Below, in pieces: positions 59,598 through 64,000 of a DNA stretch of 64,000 bases. Both the position numbers and the translations under genes were made by a program. This stretch comes from Cryptomeria japonica. Its lineage: Eukaryota; Streptophyta; Pinopsida; Cupressales; Cupressaceae. Numbering within the stretch: the stretch's first letter is position 1; each line of letters begins with the position of its first letter. The notes under the pieces were generated by a model, which had not been told where the DNA came from, did no database searches, and saw only the letters and a program-made list of their open reading frames with translations. Location of the stretch: assembly GCF_030272615.1 (NCBI RefSeq), contig NC_081408.1, positions 198,800,841 to 198,864,840 on the forward strand. The letters run 5' to 3'.

Positions 59598-60225
59598 CAT
59601 GTCTTATACAGGATGTATCCTTCTTGAAACCAGACGCTCTAATCATGTCTTATATAGGATGAATCCTTCCTAAAACTAGACATTGTGATCGATCATGTCT
59701 TATACAGGATGAATCATTCCTGAAACCAGATGTTGTGATCAATCATGTCTTATACAGGATGTAGCCTTCCTGAAACCAGACGCTCTGATCATGTCTTATA
59801 TAGGATGAATCCTTCCTGAAACCAGATGTTGTGATCGATCATGTCTTATACAGGATGTATCCTTCCTGAAACCAGACGTTCTGATATGTCTTATATAGGA
59901 TGAATCCTTCCTGAAACTAGACATTGTGATCAATCATGTCTTATATAGGATGAATCCTTCCTGAAACCAAACGTTGTGATCGATCATGTCTTATACAGGA
60001 TGAATCCTTCCTAAAACTAGACGTTGTGATCAATCATGTCTTATATAGGATGAATCCTTCCTAAAACCAGACGTTGTGATCGATCATGTCTTATACAGGA
60101 TGATTCCTTCCTGAAACTAGACGTTGTGATCAATTATGTCTTATACAGGATGAATCCTTCTTGAAACCAGACACTTTGATCATGTTTGTCTTATACAGGA
60201 TGAATCCTTCCTGAAACCAAACTAA
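59598..60225 (+). repeat. 46/50 bp satellite-like array in element G 3' region, ~14 units
   Basis: Units begin CATGTCTTATACAGGATG and contain AATCCTTCCTGAAACCAGAC, then TTGTGATC. Starts at 59598, 59644, 59694, 59744, 59790, 59840, 59884, 59934, 59984, 60034, 60084, 60134 and 60181/60184. Spacing is 50 bp in most units and 44-46 in those lacking the GATC spacer. Variants ACAGG/ATAGG and GATCGAT/GATCAAT partly alternate, giving a 100 bp higher-order unit in 59884-60134. Confidence 0.93.
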
Positions 60226-60430
60226 ATCTAGATCTTATCAATCAAATCAAATCAAATCTACTGGGAAATCAATCTCGCAAAACTCCAAAGATCAATTACC
60301 TCAATTGATCTCCCGAGGGGGCATCACCATACCGTAATCTATCAATCAAGAACCGGGGCATCCTATTAAACCAATATCAACACCAAAACAAGATTATTCT
60401 TTGAATCAATGCATCATCACACCTCGCTTC

Positions 60431-60444
60431 AAAGAGGGGCAAAA
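60431..60444 (+). promoter_or_regulatory. Polypurine tract of element G
   Basis: AAAGAGGGGCAAAA directly before the 3' LTR start at 60445. Primer for plus-strand synthesis. Confidence 0.85.
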
Positions 60445-61542
60445 TGTAGACACTTAAAAATAATTATTTTAATTATTTGTAATTCCTCACATAATTAATT
60501 AATTAATTATGTTAATTCAAATTCTTCTCAATATTAATTAAATATAATTAATATTGTCACTATAGCATGTGATTGATTTATTTAATAAATCAATCCCTTT
60601 CTTTATTCTTCTAAAAAATTAAATCCTCACAAATCTTCCTCTTAGCTAATTAATTTCAATTAATTAGTTAACCTACATGATTCCTACAAATCATATTCTT
60701 AATTCATCATTAACCTAATAAATTCTTCTAGAAACTCCCTAAACTCACTTAACAGTATTCTTCTAATTTTTTTATTCCCTCCACTCATTCTCTCCTAGTC
60801 AAATTATCCTAAACCCACCTAACATTTCCTCTAATCCCCCTCTTAATGAATCGTTAATGGCTAATCAGCATGATTAGCCACAAAGTCAACTCCTTGCTTT
60901 TAAATACTCTTTTCCTAGGTGAATGTAAGATTTTTGAAATCTCACATTCCTCCAAGCATCCCCTCTCCCAAGGAATTTTTAATTCTTTTTATTCCTCCAA
61001 TCCCCATCATATCCTTTTTTGGAGAATTTTTAATTCCTCCAATGCACCTTGTGGAGTGTGGAGATACGAAATGCCTTTAAGGCATATTTCTTGGTCTCCA
61101 CACCCTCTCTTAGACCTTGTGTGAGCTCACAAGTAAATCCTAGCCCTTCATCTCGAATCCATCCTAGCCATCCATTTTTCTCTCCTCTTACTATAAATAA
61201 AGGACTCCATCCCTTCATTCACAAAATATCTCAAAATCCAGTAAGCTTATGCTGCCCTTTTGAGCCCAGGAAATCATCTTGGCAACTTGGTCATCTCATC
61301 CTTATCATTTTCCAAATCCATTCCATTTGTGCACAACATTGGAGAGCCATCCACATCCAGCAATCAAAGGAGCACATCAAGTGGAGCATTATCAAGGGGC
61401 ATCTTCACTTCATCAAGCTCAATCCGAAGGAGAAGGTAAAATAGCAAGGTGAAATAGTATTTTCATGATATTTTAGCATTTTGCATGTTTATTTCATTAT
61501 GTTTTTTATCATTTGACCTTTCAATCTATTTTCCCCTCTTCA
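60445..61542 (+). repeat. 3' LTR of gypsy element G
   Basis: TGTAGACACTTAAAAAT ... CCCTCTTCA, 1098 bp, matching 47550-48631. Differences noticed include a ~19 bp segment near 60917 absent from the 5' LTR, a 2 bp deletion near 60795 and scattered transitions. Followed by CCCTG, the right target duplication. Confidence 0.93.
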
Positions 61543-61547
61543 CCCTG
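61543..61547. repeat. Right target-site duplication of element G (CCCTG)
   Basis: Partner of CCCTA at 47545-47549. Element B's sequence (GTCATATGATATAG) resumes at once. Confidence 0.8.
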
Positions 61548-62830
61548 TCATATGATATAGAATGATTTATGTATTGTTCATCCACTTTCACATTAGCACT
61601 CTCAATAGTTTTCTATAATCTTTTGTTATAACATCTATATGTTTTTCTCTAAATTGAATAACCAATAAATATCCCTTCATCACATCTAGGATCAAACTTT
61701 CCAATTGAATCATCTCTTTTGATATAGCATTTACTTCCAAAAATTCTGAAATACTTTACAGTAGGTGTATGTCCAAACCATAGTTCATAAGGAGTCTTAC
61801 CGGTTTCACCTTTGATGTGAACTCTATTGAATGTGTAGAATGTTGTACTCACTACTTCTTTCTAGTAGATATGAGGCAATTTGGCTTCCATAATCATAGA
61901 TCTAGCTACATCCAAAATGGTTCTATTCTTTCTTTCAACTACTCCATTTTGCTGAGGAGTCCTAAGGGCAGATAGCTATCTCTAGATTCCATTTGTCTCA
62001 TAATAACTGTTAAATTCATGAGAAGTGAACTCACTGCCATGATCTAATCTTAGACATTTGATTTTCAATCCAGTTTTTGTTTCAACCTTTGGTTTAAAGA
62101 TCTTGAATTTCTCAAAACCTTCAGACTTCTCCCTTAGAAAAGTCAACCACATCATTCTATAATAGTCATCAATAATCAGCATGAAATACCTATCACCTTG
62201 AAAGCTTCTAGTCCTTGTTGGACCACATAAGGCAGTGTGAATCAAATCAAGTACATCATTAGATTTATCATGTATGCTCTTAAAACAACTTCTGACTTGC
62301 TTACCCAATTGACATTCCTTACATACCGAATTATGAGGCTTCATAATCTTAGGTATATCTCTAAGTTCCTTAGTTGAAATGATCTTAACAATACAATCAA
62401 AAATAAATATGATACAACCTCTTATACCATAGCCAACTCTCATCAATATGAGCAATCAAACATGTCTTATTACCAGTGTTCAAGTGAAAGATGTTACTTC
62501 CTGTTTGAATATTGGTTGCAATTTCCAAACCAATCTTGTTAATGATTTTGCATTTTCTATCTTTAAAATGAAGTTGAAAACCCTTATCAACTAATTGAAC
62601 AACACTCAAAATAGTATGCCTTAAACCTTCTACATAATAGTCATTATCAGTGTTATGCTTGTCATCCAAAGAAATAATACCTCTACCTTTGATCATACAT
62701 GCCTTGTCATCTCCAAATCTAACTTGACCACCATTGTATTCTTGCAGGGACAAAAATTTCCCTTTATCTCCAGTCATATGATGTGAGCATCCACTATCAA
62801 TTACCCATTCATCCTTATCTTCAACTTTTG
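61548..62830 (-). pseudogene. pol: Element B pol, 5' half: protease and integrase
   Basis: On minus from the gag end: protease with intact VIDSGCSHHMTG (about 62815-62775), linker with VDKGFQLHFKDRKCKIINK, pre-integrase zinc part (WLWYKRLYHIYF, then CKECQLGK) in which both zinc-binding His positions appear changed to Tyr (WHKRLHH in A), and integrase core DLIHTALCGPTRTRSFQGD (62240), RLDHGSEFTS and ERKNRT regions, then TPYELWFGHTPTVKYFRIFG and GKFDPRCDEGIFIGYSI (61852-61649). A frameshift near 62400 and stops near 61985, 61855 and 61648 break it. Interrupted at 61547 by element G, it continues at 47544. Confidence 0.88.
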
Positions 62831-63962
62831 CTGCCAGGGCCTTCTCTTCATTTTTGATAGTTGGTTCTAGCTCATCTTCCTTCAAATCATAGAACAGACA
62901 TTATTTTCCATTGCCAGATCCACTAGCAAAGTCTTCTATCGGTTCATCTCCAAAGTCATCAGTTTGTCCTTCCTCATCTGCTATGTAGCATTGTTTACTT
63001 TTCTTGAATCTATATCTGTTTGGGTTAGGCTTAAAAAAATTCTTAACTCTTTCCTCAAACCTTGCATTTCTTTCAGGACATCTAGATGCAAAATGACCAA
63101 TCTTATTTAATGCAAAATATTTAAAAGGTTCTTTTCCTTCATACTTACTTCCAGTTGGTCCTTTAGATACTCTTCTAGAAAATAAGGCTTCAAGTTGCTC
63201 AAGCTCTTCATATTATTTCCTCAAGTCTTCCAATTCTTTTGCATATAGGGCTCTCCAATCACTCTTTTCGGTAGATGTTGATGATGATGCATGAAAAGCA
63301 AGTTCAAACTTTACAACTCCAAAATATCCAAATTCTTCAAGCTCAAAAGAAGATAATTTCCCAATCAAAATATCTCTGTTGACTGAAGTGTTTGCCATTA
63401 TTCTTAACTCATTAATTGTAGTTGCCTTCATCTTGTAAGTCGGTGGAAAGGCTCTCAAGACTTTGGAAACTATTTCATCTTCACTAAGAAATCCTCCACA
63501 ACATTGAATTCCCATAACAATCTCATTTACTCTTTCCATAAACACAACAATTCTTTCATTATCTTTCTTTTTTAAGTTTTCATATCTTACCCGGTAACCA
63601 TCAAGTTTAGCAATTTTGACAGTAGGGTCACCTTCATTCAGAGTTTGCAATTTTTCCCATATAACCTTAGCTGATGATTTGTCAGTCAATCCCATAATCT
63701 GTTGATCAGTAAGTGCACATAGGAGGGCTCCTATAGCTCTGCAATCATTTTCAATATTCTTATCTTGGTCTACAGGAGTAGGATTGCCAGATGTCAGATC
63801 ATAAGGTGTGTATCCTTTCTCAGTGATCTCCCAAATATCCTTGCCAAGACATCTAAGATGAGTCTCCATTATAATTTTCCATATCCCATAATTTGTTTCA
63901 TCAAGCTTAGGGATTTATCTTCTGAAAATAGTTGTCGGTGGATTAGAAGTGTTAGTTATCAT
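62831..63962 (-). pseudogene. gag: Element B gag
   Basis: Start at ATG 63962-63960 (MITNTSNPPTTIF). A stop follows in the first 20 codons, then the frame is open 63869-63213 (METHLRCLGKDIWEITEKGY; ERVNEIVMGIQCCGGFLSED; LRAFPPTYKMKATTINELRI). Two stops near 63210 precede EQLEALFSRRVSKGPTGSKY and the zinc knuckle, which has lost two Cys (YFALNKIGHFASRC). An acidic linker with DDFGDEPIEDFASGSGNGK follows. About 60-75% like element A Gag by eye. The window ends just before the PBS. Confidence 0.88.
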
Positions 63963-64000
63963 AGGATGTACCTCAAGCGGTTAAGCTTCTGCAAAACAAG

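Larger units (their letters stand above)
47550..61542 (+). mobile_element. Ty3/gypsy element G, Tat-type, 14 kb, nested in element B
   Basis: LTRs 47550-48631 and 60445-61542, PBS at 48635, a long repeat-rich leader, gag (51217-53140), protease (53191-53900), G-patch spacer (54370-54530), RT (55000-56000), RNase H (56110-56520), second RNase H (56590-56990), integrase (57040-58347), a 2.1 kb 3' region with a satellite array, and PPT 60431-60444. RT before integrase is the Ty3/gypsy order, and the second, archaeal-type RNase H marks the Tat clade. LTRs differ at roughly a dozen sites in the first 450 bp by eye, fewer than in element A, in line with it being the younger, nested insertion. All genes contain stops. 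Confidence 0.92.
44145..64000 (-). mobile_element. Copia element B (same family as A), split by gypsy element G; 5' LTR outside window
   Basis: On minus: gag from 63962, protease and integrase to 61548, then the 14 kb element G (47550-61542), then the rest of pol (47544-45770), five polypurine tracts, and the 3' LTR 45422-44145. The two pol halves join cleanly at the target site shared with element A (near 13420-13450 in A), with a CCCT(A/G) duplication. The window ends about 20 nt short of the expected PBS. Closest relative in the window is A, by gag, pol, PPT array and LTR. Confidence 0.9.

Noticed and set aside
59598-60225. CRISPR-like direct repeats
   Set aside because: Units are contiguous, lack unique spacers, and lie in a plant retrotransposon. 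This is a tandem repeat.

Overview
This 64 kb window looks like intergenic DNA from a seed plant with a large, repeat-rich genome. A conifer or other gymnosperm is the best guess, inferred from the old, nested, slowly decayed LTR retrotransposons and the apparent absence of host genes. I found no intact cellular gene, tRNA, rRNA or CRISPR array. Nearly every coding signal is a broken retrotransposon gene, and every long reading frame carries stops or frameshifts.

Layout. (1) 1-7272, minus strand: the start of one Ty1/copia element (D: gag start, PBS, 5' LTR 465-1528) sits against the 3' end of a second, related one (C: RNase H, RT, integrase, protease, gag, PBS, LTR 6082-7272). C gag carries a huge aspartate run encoded by a GAT/GAC microsatellite. 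(2) 9693-16791, plus strand: a complete but dead Ty1/copia element (A) with two LTRs, iMet-type PBS, gag, pol, five polypurine tracts and a near-perfect 5 bp target duplication. Its features fit the Sirevirus lineage. (3) 19379-25220, minus strand: an LTR and PBS of the same general style, followed by an unfamiliar gag-like ORF (coiled coil plus four CCHC knuckles) and a roughly 1000-codon ORF I do not recognise, with no reverse transcriptase (E). Upstream lies another unrecognised pseudogene (25307-27202) preceded by a degenerate GGATCC-rich array. (4) 28986-39700: two LTRs of one family in opposite orientation (the 34132-34969 copy has a perfect AAAAT duplication), a promoter-like LTR fragment, a GGGTGAATCCACCC-like array, and a proline-rich remnant with a G-patch piece and 3'-leader motifs that point to a pol-less Tat-type Ty3/gypsy element. 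(5) 40370-43560, minus strand: a decayed chromovirus (Ty3/gypsy with chromodomain), itself interrupted by an LTR-like insert. (6) 44145-64000, minus strand: a Ty1/copia element (B) of the same family as A, split by a 14 kb Tat-type Ty3/gypsy element (G, 47550-61542, plus strand) that carries gag, protease, G-patch spacer, RT, two RNase H domains and integrase, with satellite-like arrays in both its 5' leader and 3' region.

The most interesting signals are the RT-less element E with two unfamiliar ORFs, hairpins supported by paired base changes in the LTRs of several families and in the leader repeats of G, the aspartate-run gag, and several degenerate short-motif arrays. All boundaries were read by eye. 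Identities and lineage calls rest on motif recognition, not on searches.
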